A DNA stretch of 64,000 nt, from positions 87,449,483 to 87,513,482 of the forward strand of contig OZ035997.1 of the NCBI GenBank assembly GCA_964035015.1, in the 5' to 3' direction. How positions within the stretch are numbered: the stretch's first letter is position 1; each line of letters starts with the position of its first letter. Positions 1-9,720 of this stretch are shown one piece after another. Both the position numbers and the translations under genes were made by a program. The notes beneath the pieces were generated by a model. The model did no database searches. It had not been told where the DNA came from and saw only the letters and a list, made by a program, of their open reading frames with translations. The stretch comes from Corallium rubrum (taxonomy: Eukaryota; Cnidaria; Anthozoa; Scleralcyonacea; Coralliidae).

Positions 1-930
1 AGAATAACAACGGAGAAAAGGCTATTTGAACTGACATGAGCGCAAATATCAAATTGCATTATTACGCTATTTACTTGGCGTACGGTCGAACGCGGTCATA
101 TTTAAAGTAAATCAATCGTCTGTAGGTTTGTGCCATTTGGGAAACTTGTACGGTTAGATAGAGCGTTAAATTCTGAACAACATATGTGAATTAGAACAAA
201 TCGTATAGAATAGCAACGGAGAAAAGTATATCAGTTGAACTGAGATGAGCGCTAGTATCAAATTGCATTATACGGCTATTTACTTGGCGTACGGTCGAAC
301 GCGGTCATATTTAAAGTAAATCAATCGTCTGTAGGTTTGTGCCATTTGGGAAACTTGTACGGTTAGATAGAGCGTTTAATTCTGTACAACATATGTGAAT
401 TAGAGAACATGGTATAGAATAACAACGGAGAAAAGGCTATTTGAACTGACATGAGCGCAAATATCAAATTGCATTATTACGCTATTTACTTGGCGTACGG
501 TCGAACGCGGTCATATTTAAAGTAAATCAATCGTCTGTAGGTTTGTGCCATTTGGGAAACTTGTACGGTTAGATAGAGCGTTAAATTCTGTACAACATAT
601 GTGAATTAAAACAACTCGTATTAGAATAGCAACGGAGAAAAATATATTTGAACTGAGATGAACGCAAATATCAAATTGCATTATTACCCTATTTACTTGG
701 CGTACGGTCGAACGCGGTCATATTTAAAGTAAATCAATCGTCTGTAGGTTTGTGCCATTTGAGAAACTTGTACGGTTAGATAGAGTGTTAAATTCTGTAC
801 AACATATGTGAATTAGAACAAATCGTATAGAATAGCAACGGAGAAAAATCTATTTGAACTGAGATGAGCGCAAATATCAAATTGCATTATTATCGTATCA
901 CTTGGCGTACGGTCAGACGCAATCATTTTA
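1..930. repeat. 207-bp satellite array, about 4.5 copies
   Basis: Direct tandem repeat with unit starts near 1, 207, 416, 623 and 829, so the period is 206-209 bp. Copies differ by scattered substitutions and small indels. The last copy degenerates after about 925. The array is cut by the left window edge, so its full size is unknown. No coding potential is seen. Confidence 0.95.
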
Positions 931-1247
931 AAGTATAAATTTGCAATTGACTTTCTTCGAAAATAATGTTGTTCTTCGTCTCGCTCCTTAGTTCATACAA
1001 CATGGCGAGGAAATATAAACAGTCACTACTGCACACATAGGTCAGCGGTTACACCAAAAAGTTAACACACACACACACAAACAAACAAACAAACACACAA
1101 CACGATAGCAATATATCTGCGCGTTGCGCAGATACAAAAAGCATATCGTAAGGATGTCTGCGAAGATTTTACCAAAGATCTTGGCGATCGAAAGAAGGAA
1201 ATTATGGAATATATTCCAATTGGAGCTCGAAATGAAAATTTAACTGT
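931..1247. other. Non-coding stretch with CA/CAAA microsatellite
   Basis: No gene is visible. It holds a CA then CAAA simple repeat at about 1063-1102 and a perfect short palindrome at 1115-1133 (8-bp arms, 3-bp loop). Confidence 0.7.
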
Positions 1248-1251
1248 TTAA

Positions 1252-2724
1252 AGGATGAGTGTCCACCTAATGCTTTGCGCGCTCACAGTGCACCTTCGCG
1301 GCCATTTTTCGGGCCACGAAATTCAACAAGCGAAGCAATCCCTCGATATCTGTGCAATCCTTGCAGGAAATTACTCAATTTATGTTTTTCGTGAGAGCAA
1401 AGATGATTTAGTAAGTAGTTATTGTCATATTTTTGATAATATTTGATTACACTCACAGGGTCGTGGAGTTGTATTTCGAGACAAGTATTCGTCAATCGGC
1501 GTTTCTAGTTACAAAACCAAACGAAGGCCAAACAAGAGATCATAACTAAACGTAGACACTAAATTAGATGCCATTAATAAGAGCTAGTTAGACTCAAAGT
1601 TTTATCATTTCAATAAGACGCATAATTCGTACTGCTGTTAGTTGTTTACAAGTGGTTTACCTGTTGCATTGCATCTCCGATTAGGATTTGTTTTGATTCG
1701 GCGCTCTTGTTCTCTGGCGTTTAATTTTCAAATGCAATACTGCAATTTATCGCAGTGTTTTGTTTGTAGTTGTTGGCTCTTTTCCCTTCGAATAGGCTAC
1801 AGTAACACAAGAGTGAAGACCATCCAAATATTTTTGAGTTCTCAGACCAAGACAAATCATTGTCAATTAATTTCACGCGGAGCGTCAAAAGTAATATATT
1901 TCTCATCGACACGTAGTTTCCTAGCAAAGCCTATAAGATCATTTTAATCTTTTATTCCCTATATTCTATGAGCAGACAGACATGCAGAAATACGTCAGAA
2001 ACGTGGAGCATGTATACAGCATACAGAAGTGTTTATATGCACAGTCTGTAAAGTGCGAAATAATATATATGTACTTGAAAGGCCGTTGTAATCAAAGCCG
2101 TTGCGAATAGAACACGCTGGCAGATTTGTGGAGTGTCGTTTATAATTATTTTCGACAAATTCTGAGTCAGACATCGCTACAAATCGATTCAAACGACTTT
2201 CGGAAGCTTATAATATCATCGGCTGAGAACCAAACAATGAGAAACTTAATATGAGGACAAGAGCGCCTAATCAAAACAAATCCTAATCGGAGATGCAAAT
2301 CCAACAGGTAAACCACTTGTAAACAACTAACAGCAATCTTGTTGAAATGACAAAACTTTGGGTCTAGCTAGCTCTTATTATAGTAGCGTCTAATTTAGTT
2401 ATGATCTCTTGTCTGGCCTTCGTTTGGTTTTGTAAGAAACGCCGATCGACGAATACTTGTCTCGAAATACAACTCCACGGCCCTCTGAGTGTAATAAAAT
2501 ATTATCAAAAATATGACAATAACTACATACTAAATCATCTTTGCTCTCACGAAAAACATAAATTGAGTAATTTACTGCAAGCATTGCTCAAATATCGAGG
2601 GATTGCTTCACTTGTTGAATTTCGTGGCCCGAAAAATGGCCGTGACCAAAGTGATCGCGTGCACTCTCATTCACTGATCTCATTGCATTGTGAGCGCGCA
2701 AAGCATTAGGTGGACACTCATCCT
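1252..2724. mobile_element. Foldback DNA element, long terminal inverted repeats, TTAA flanks
   Basis: Arms of about 440-450 bp (roughly 1252-1690 and 2270-2724) are inverted copies with a few indels. They begin AGGATGAGTGTCCACC and end with its reverse complement. TTAA sits just outside both ends (1248-1251 and 2725-2728), the target duplication typical of piggyBac-type transposition. The roughly 580-bp centre has no convincing ORF, so the element is non-autonomous. Short ORFs in the arms are mirror images of each other and are not genes. Confidence 0.8.
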
Positions 2725-2728
2725 TTAA

Positions 2729-3870
2729 CTTTCAACTTTTGGCGGTTGCAGAAGGAAAGCTAGTGATAAGAAAGCTAAGGCTTGTATTATTTTATGCAGA
2801 TGGAAATAGTAAGTGTCGGGAAACACTTAGGACGCCATAACATCTCAATTCTTCCTCCATAAACAACTGAGCTGTAAAGTGAAAGTGTTTACGAATTTTG
2901 CTAGGCCTTCCCCAGCGGGTCCGTTCAGATCATTTCCAAAACGTGTCAACCGAGGAAGGCCTAGAAACTAGGCTATAGATACCATACGTGAGCCGCTCAG
3001 CGGCTGCTCGTCAGGGTTCGCAATTTATATTGGACGGTTTTTGAGTTCGAACTGGTCATGGCCACGGCTAATCAGAGGCCACAGCAAATGCAACCCAAGG
3101 TGACAAGAATGAAATAATTGAACTATGGAGCCCCAAATAGCACACGTTGTTATATACTACCAACAAGGATGGTTGAACAGTACTGTAACAAGGCAGTTAC
3201 TACATCATGCGTAAACAGCAATGTTGACTAAAGACTGGTTGAACCAACAATGTTGTTCATGCATGATTCAGTGTCCATTAACATTGTTCATGCATGCCTT
3301 TTGACAACTCGCAACAGGTTGTGCTTCTTACGCTTGCATGTAGAGCAAACAAACATCACAAACTCAAAGGAATTGATAAAGAAATTTCTCGTTTCAGTTT
3401 GATAACAATCGTGCAAAATTTACAAATTACAGGCATGGATTTTACATTTTCAAATGTACTATTCCAGCATACAGTTTGTGTCGGCAAAAAATCTTTACAT
3501 TTTCATACAGTGATGAAGATTGTGTAGTAGTCTAGGAAAACATCACGAACATTGCGTGTACGTTGTGACCATGTTGCCCACTTTCCGCGTAACAGTTCGA
3601 CAGTTTTGTCCTCCGCTACCTATATATAAGAATATCAAAAAAGCAAACTTAAGTTCAGTGTTACTGCTCGCAAGACTAAGAAGAAGCATCAAAGAGAGCG
3701 AATCAAATTTGTTATGCAGTTTTCAAGGAATTAAAACATGACGGGGTCTGACTATAACGCCCTATATATAGGCTAGATGAATTTACTCGTCAAGAGAAGA
3801 ACCCTTTGTCATTGTATTTGATATTATATTTATGCTTAGAAGTGAAGTAACATTACGTAACGTTACGTGT
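2729..3870. other. Intergenic, no gene recognised
   Basis: Only short, unrelated reading frames are present. No repeat structure, RNA gene or conserved domain was recognised. Confidence 0.5.
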
Positions 3871-4160
3871 TGCAGGATTTAGGCCGATTTAGCCATTCTC
3901 ATTGGGCCAACACAATCAAAACGCGAGCGCTGAGTGGTTTAGATTTTGCAGGATTTAGGCCGATTCTTGCAGGATTTAGGCCGATTTAGCCATTCTCATT
4001 GGTCCAAAACAACCAAATCGCGAGCGCTGACTGGTTTAGATTTTTGCAGGATTTAGGCCGATTTAGCCATTCTCATTGGTCCAAAACAGCCAAAACTCGA
4101 GCGCTGACTGGTTTAGATTTTTGCAGGATTTAGGCCGATTTAGCCATTGTGATTGGCCAA
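3871..4160. repeat. Tandem repeat, about 77-bp unit
   Basis: Copies starting TGCAGGATTTAGGCCG occur at 3871, 3947, a truncated 21-bp piece, 3968, 4045 and 4122. The unit is 76-78 bp and contains an inverted CCAAT (ATTGG) box. Divergence between copies is low. Confidence 0.9.
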
Positions 4161-4275
4161 AACGAGACGAATCGTTGAATCTGATTGGTTGATTGCTTTG
4201 CCGAAAGTATGCTGTACCGGAAGCCTGCAAAATGCGGTCTGCTAATTCTGTTCGATCGATTCATGGCTTCTACAC

Positions 4276-4502
4276 TTGTTAGATCGTGCGTTGTGTGCTT
4301 TAAAAAGCAACGATGATGTCCCTTTGCGGAAAATGTATGTTGATTTGTCTGCGAGAATCAGTGCTTGTCGAGTACTGACGGCAGGAGAGCATTTCCCCAA
4401 GATTGGGAAGGCATTTATATACCGAGATATCGGTGCTAAGACGGCCTATTTACCACAGCACATGAAGGCGGACAAGAGCAAGCCATATGTCGCTCTAAGG
4501 TA
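4276..4502 (+). CDS. Possible exon of unknown gene
   Basis: An open frame of about 75 codons ends directly at a good donor-like AAG|GTAAGC junction (4500-4506). Composition looks protein-like: SARISACRVL, then GEHFPKIGKAFIYRDIGAK, then a basic segment. There is no ATG at the left end; the first in-frame ATG is near 4336. It could be an internal exon whose acceptor I cannot place, or part of an old mobile element. I do not recognise the family, and no partner exon was found nearby. Confidence 0.3.
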
Positions 4503-5690
4503 AGCTTATAGGCACAGTAGTTTATCAATATGCGTTCAATAATATATTGATGTTAATCTGTTGTCATGTTACTTCCCTAACCTTTGTTGATATTCGTTCC
4601 ATATTAGCATAATCTGCGTTGAGCACACTGGTTATAACCAACGCTATTATCATGCTTCATGTAGTACTATAAACACTACTTAGTAGTGTTTCAATTCTAG
4701 ATACCCACTAATATGTCATAATCACGATGCAGAGTCAGATTGCCTTTTCACAGTACAGTTTTCATAATACATTCTTCCTCAGTTCATATTACGAATCAGT
4801 TAATTGTCTATACAGTAACAGTATATAACCATATTATAAGTATATAACAACATATAACTTTTAAACATATAAGTAATAAGTTCTGGGGAAACAGATTGAA
4901 AGCTAGCAATAAATATCTACTTGACGTTCCTACAAATTTCCATGTATTATCGTTATCCATCAAGTAAACATTCTTCTCACATGTGGCTAAGATGAAATTT
5001 TAATCGGATAATTGCACTGGACAGGAATTGAACTTGGGTTTGGGTGCTGGTGCCTGAAAACCAGACAGCTCATAGTAACATAGGTTAGTAGGGGGATGGG
5101 TAGAATGACCAGGATGATGTAGAGAGTTAAGCTCCTCTATGTCGATGAAATGGCCCATTATGGTCATTAACAACAGCTTCTCCTGACTCCTAACCAGACA
5201 TTGTCTGCTTGGATTGAGGTGTAAAAGGCAAGTATCAGGTGTCTGAAAACCAGACAGCTCCAGGTAGGTGGGGCTCAACAGCTATGGAAGGCAGCCCACC
5301 CAAGAGAAGGAAAACTCTGATTTCAAACCCCTTGCTCTGGGTTACAGAGCAGTAAATTCAGTTAGACCTTCACTTGTGTGTTGGTTGGGCTGTCCATGTC
5401 GGATTCAGTGACTGCAACAATGTGGCTGGTGTTTCCTTGGTATGCTGATGAACTTATCTGAGTGAAACAGACAACTTTTTCATATAAGAATGTGACCACA
5501 CATCTCTCTACTGTTTATTGGACTTCGATCCCCACCCCCATTCCTGGAGAAACTTAGTCATACACACTTGCAAACTGTCACAAGGGTTCTAAGACAACAA
5601 GAAAATATCAAAATCCAATTTGGACAAATTTGAAAATGATAAAATGTCCCATTAAAAACATGTTTTAAAACATTTAAAATTTTGCTCAAG
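4503..5690. other. Intergenic, no gene recognised
   Basis: No supported gene. Around 5000-5280 a 25-30 base phrase containing GAAAACCAGACAGCTC occurs twice in the same orientation (about 5056 and 5242), a local duplication. Confidence 0.5.
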
Positions 5691-5822
5691 AGTGCTGTCA
5701 GAATGCAGGAAATGCCATTTCAGAGATCCAAATTTCAAAAATTTCCGGGGGGGCATGCCCCCGGACCCCCCTAGAAATCGAAGCTGACTAAGGTATCAAA
5801 ATTCCTAGATCCGCCCCTGGGG
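5690..5822. mobile_element. DNA-transposon end fragment
   Basis: The segment runs from an AT-rich phrase (AATGCAGGAAATGCCATTTC) through a GGGGGGCATGCCCCC core to a terminus reading CTAGATCCGCCCCTG. That resembles hAT-type ends beginning CAGGGGCGGATCTAG. A related but degraded copy lies at 12,153-12,240. The matching opposite end was not found, so this is a solo end. Confidence 0.45.
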
Positions 5823-6107
5823 TGTTTATACGGAGGCGAGCCAGCCCGGGTATACCTGACCTATCCCGCTTTGCCGAGATGATTTTTATTGTGTTTATAT
5901 GAGAAGGGCTAGCTCGCCTATCCGGGCTGGCTCGCTTGTTGTGCTAATTGCGTAATTTATCAGTTCTGGTAAGAAACGAAGTCTCATTGTTTTAAATATG
6001 AACTACATGAACAAGCAGAACTTGTGAATTGTTAATATGTCGAAAAAAGCTGATAAAAACAAATTTAGTTAGTTTCAGAAATTGTAGCTTGATGTTAGTA
6101 ATAATTG

Positions 6108-6237
6108 TCAGTTGTCTGCTGTACAAGCTGTGTTAGTTAGTGATACTCAGAAAAACTCTGAGCTCTAAGCGGGACTCGAACCCACAACCTTCTGAATGCT
6201 AGTCAGTCGCTCTAACCATTGAGCCACTAGAACTCAG
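6108..6237 (-). repeat. tRNA-derived SINE, minus copy
   Basis: Read on the minus strand it has a tRNA-like head with A-box (TGGCTCAATGGTTAGAGC) and B-box (GGTTCGAGTCC), followed by a body ending near AGCTTGTACAGC. Those are internal RNA polymerase III promoter elements. It is an inverted mate of the copy at 6,322-6,446, so the pair could form a long hairpin. Other family copies lie at 38.3, 38.6 and 39.7 kb. Confidence 0.8.
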
Positions 6238-6321
6238 ATAGCGGAGCAAGGGTTAATTAAGGTACTTATACCTAAGACTGTGCCCAGTCCTCTAGGAACG
6301 AGTCTTAACCGCTCGGTTACA

Positions 6322-6446
6322 AGTACTGGCTCAATGGTTAGAGCGTCTGGCTAGCATTCAGAAGGTTGTGGGTTCGAGTCCCGCTTAGAGCTCAGAGGTT
6401 TTCTGAGTATTACTAACTAACACAGCTTGTACAGCAAACAACTGAC
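6322..6446 (+). repeat. tRNA-derived SINE, plus copy
   Basis: It has the same head and body as the minus copy 85 bp to the left, in opposite orientation and nearly identical over about 120 bp. A- and B-boxes are intact. The TCAGAAGG stretch and lack of a standard cloverleaf argue against a functional tRNA gene. Confidence 0.8.
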
Positions 6447-7469
6447 AAAAACAAATTTTGTTGATAGGGAAAAACAGCCCGGGTAACCGAGATCTCGGTG
6501 TCACATAACGGTCCCGTAAAAATAGGAAATTTAACGTGCCACTTCATAAAACGAACAGATTTAGGAACAGTTTTATCACTTACAACTCTAACTAGAAATA
6601 CATGATCGCAACAACCCCTCGCCCACTTTAAATATATACATTTTTGTAAACCACCCAAACCACAACCACCACACCACAACCACCACACACACCACACTTT
6701 CTGGTGTTTTTTTTTTGTATTTAAGTCTTATTGTTTTTATATTTTTATATTTAGTCTATTATACTTTTAGTATGTAATAATAAAATTAACAGCCTTGAAA
6801 ATTTTGAATAGAAAGAGAGAAACAAACCAGGATAACATCAAAGAAAATTCATTGGCAAAGTCCATCTGTATTGACACACCAAAAGAGCATACAAAGTCAA
6901 TATTAAAAAAGAAACAACGAGATGAACCAAATAACAAATTTTCATTCGAAATAGATAATAGTGGCCAAGAAAAGACACAATACCACGTCCTAGCGTCCAA
7001 AGACAACTATTTATATTGTTTATTATATTATATTATTTATATTGCATGATTTTTCAAGACTCAGCTAAACTGGTAAATATGAATCTCCTACCGTTAAACT
7101 TTCTTCTGCTTTTGTCACCACAAACACTGCCAATTCAGTCTATACTCTTTGCAGAATTCAGATTGTTTTTCTCGTTCGGTTTCTTACTTTTTCCGTGACC
7201 AGGTCATTCAGTTCTCTTCAAGACCTAAAAAGCCATTTGTTTCGAACTGATTTCTTTATCGTTCTCCGTCGAGTTAAGTAGAATACACCAGAGCAGAATT
7301 CTTTACAGGCTTTGGCCAGTTTCAGGACACAGTGTCGTTTTCGGTCTTCGTTGTAACAGTTACAAGTACCCTGCTATCCAAACTGCGAAAGTTGCGGATT
7401 TGTTGATATATATACAAACATCTCGCAGAATTTCTTTCCCACTTGCGTGTAATTTCGCGTGTAAGTGAA
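6447..7469. other. AT-rich intergenic stretch
   Basis: No gene supported. Opposite-strand ORFs at 6,767-7,049 overlap each other in AT-rich sequence and show no recognisable domain. Confidence 0.5.
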
Positions 7470-7543
7470 CTCCACGCGTGTCGAGATTAGCACCCTCACC
7501 CGGGCTCCGGGCCTTCGGCCCTACGCCCGGGCTCGGGGATAAG
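7470..7543. repeat. Dispersed GC-rich hairpin repeat (copy 1)
   Basis: The core CCCGGGCTCCGGGCCTTCGG is followed by its near reverse complement, giving a strong hairpin. An inverted copy with the same flanking TCCACGCG phrase lies at 48,041-48,112, so this is a dispersed family. It stands out against the surrounding AT-rich DNA. Confidence 0.75.
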
Positions 7544-8417
7544 TTTTCTGAATAACTTAGAAACTGTTTTTACCATGAATATGCTGGTTTTTAACCTAAT
7601 TTAAATTATAGCACTAGAGAGTGTTTTAGTAACAAATTATAAGTCTGCGCATATGTGTAGTGAATGTGTATTTTCAAGAATTTTAGTCTAATCTTATTCA
7701 TTTTCTTAAACAAAATACTTGTAAAAATTAGTTAGTTTATCTTTTTTAATATCTTTGTAAACCTAACATATTTCAGCAGTAGAATTAGATATATTCTGGA
7801 GCTGTAAGTTTAGTGTCAAATAAACTATCAAACTATCAAACTATCAAACATAGCGAGATCTCGGCTAGGTGGGCTGGCTCGGCTCTCATATAAACGCAAG
7901 ATGAAAATTAACAAGAAATAATAGCACAAGCTTGGCAAAGCGGGCTAGCCCGCGACGTCTCGGTCAAACGGGCAAGCCCGGCTCATATTTTAGTATTTTT
8001 TTTATTAGTATTTTTTTAATTATGTAAATCCTGATGAGTTTACCGTGATTAAATAAAATTATCAATCAATATATAAACAGCTAATATCTCCTTAACTCCT
8101 ATACATGATTTTGCCATCTGGTTTAATACAGTCTGTAGTAGCTTTAAAAAGTGCCTATGGAACGAAAATTAAGTTTGTTTTATTTGAAAGAACAGGTTTA
8201 AAATGACACAGTAACATTTTCAATTTTTCATTTCCTTGCTTCGTTACGTTGTTGCGATATTTCAGGATGTTTGATGTAAAAATTAAACATTTTACACGTG
8301 CATATCTTGTTATTATAAACATAATCATAAATATAATTATAAATATAAAACATATATAAATATCTTCAACAATCCCCTTCATGTAAAAACCAATACAACT
8401 CATCATGCTTTAACATT
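7544..8417. other. Intergenic, GC-patch repeats, no gene
   Basis: It contains a patch near 7,850-7,985 rich in GGGCTAGCCCG-like palindromic phrases, similar to 5,825-5,940. The two patches look like inverted ends of one dispersed element family. No gene was recognised. Confidence 0.4.
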
Positions 8418-8900
8418 CTAGACACGGCAAAGTCTGCCATCACACTGAAACTATAAAGGAAGCTCTTTACATTAAGAAATCCAAACCTGACCTAAACGTT
8501 CAAGTCTCTCATTTTAACACTATATTTAGTTTATAATATTTTTTTTAACTTTTTTTTTTCCCTCCTCTCTCTCCCTCTTTACATCTCCACCACTATAATT
8601 AGAATTTCTTTACTTGTTTTTTACGTTCGACACTTTCATTAGATTGACATGTCACCTTGTCAATATTCTCCTCATTTCGTCACATCGTGTTAGAATTTTA
8701 TATTTAGAATAGTATCACCATTGTAATACAAATTAGGTTAAGTTATATAAATACTGCTTGAAAATATTTTAATCCATTACTGCTTAGTACTGAAGATGGC
8801 ATAAGTGTTGCCGAAACATGTTTACTTTTAAAAAAAATTGTCGTTTATTTGAAGTGTATTTTAAGTCTTGTGCTTTTGAGATCATATGGAAATAAACATA
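8418..8900 (+). mobile_element. Penelope-like element 3' end (GIY-YIG tail plus 3' repeat)
   Basis: 8418-8536 encodes a short frame ending in a stop with the phrase TIKEALYIKKSKPDLNVQ. This matches the conserved C-terminus of GIY-YIG endonuclease domains in Penelope-like retroelements (a glutamate-bearing helix followed by LKP-LN). The non-coding tail contains a hammerhead-like motif at 8786-8826, as expected for a Penelope long terminal repeat. The reverse transcriptase is missing, so this is a 5'-truncated relic. Confidence 0.6.
8786..8826 (+). ncRNA. Hammerhead ribozyme-like motif (Penelope type)
   Basis: Core CTGAAGA is at 8790-8796. Stem II is GGCA (8798-8801) paired with TGCC (8809-8812) around a 7-nt loop. 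GAAA is at 8813-8816. Minimal stem III is the self-complementary ACATGT (8816-8821), with U at the predicted cleavage position 8822. Four bases before the core pair with those after the site to start stem I. Such minimal stem III forms are known to act as dimers. Fold inferred by eye. Confidence 0.6.
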
Positions 8901-9298
8901 ATCACTTGAAAATTTTAGGGCTCCTATTGATACCAGTTTTAATTTTATTAGAACTGATTGGATTACCTTAATTATTCAAATAAACGTTTCTATCTATCTA
9001 CATATTTAGTGTTGTGCATGAAAGAAACACACCCACATGCTTCTTTCGAATGAATTTGGTTTGATAATAGCAGCAATATACAACGTTCTCCGATACTCAT
9101 TGTGGACGATGATAATATATTAAAATGTTTAATTTGTATATATCAAACAACTAAAATACGTAAACAACGATGCAAGGAGACAAAAAACGGCACAAAAAGA
9201 TGTTACTCTGTCATTTTAAGTGTAATCTTTCAAATAAAACAGACTTAATCTTCGTTTCATGCATGGGCAATTAATTTAATAACTATTTATAATAAGTA
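8901..9298. other. Region downstream of DNAJB9
   Basis: AT-rich. It probably contains the DNAJB9 3' UTR on the minus strand. No gene is visible. Confidence 0.4.
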
Positions 9299-9720
9299 TC
9301 AGTTGATTTTGATACCTGATGAACTTTCTTTGAAAACATGGTTCCTCTTCGAGTTTGATCCATGATGGCCATCTCCATTCTTGTGGTGTCCAAACAGTGA
9401 ATCTCCAAAATCCCCAAAATCTCCAAAATCGCCAAATCCTCCTCCAAACATACTGTCCCCAATATCGTCACCATCGCCGAAGTCGTCGTCATCATCGTCC
9501 ATTTTAAAGAAATCATCAAATCCACCGAATGAAAACTTAAAACCATTTCCATTTCCTCGCTTATTTTCATTCCGACTTCCAAACCCACCGAAACCGCCAA
9601 AGTCTTTAAACAGATCGTCAAAGTTAAAAGATCCAGTTCTAAATCCCTCCCCGTTCAGGCCTTCTTCTCCAAACTGGTCATACTGACGGCGTTTCTTTTC
9701 ATCAGACAAAACCTCGTAAG
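9299..9720 (-). CDS. DNAJB9: DNAJB9 exon 2
   Basis: Encodes the end of the J-domain, the Gly/Phe and Asp-rich region and the C-terminus, with TGA at 9301-9299. A CAG|GTATCA phrase just before the stop could be an alternative donor, but protein length already fits the family. The antisense frame at 9,381-9,686 is only its mirror. Confidence 0.85.

Noticed and set aside
6140-6400. tRNA genes on both strands
   Set aside because: A- and B-boxes exist but no good cloverleaf, and the body and dispersed copies show a SINE family.
9381-9686. 101-codon plus-strand ORF rich in Pro/Ser
   Set aside because: Antisense mirror of the DNAJB9 Gly/Phe/Asp region.
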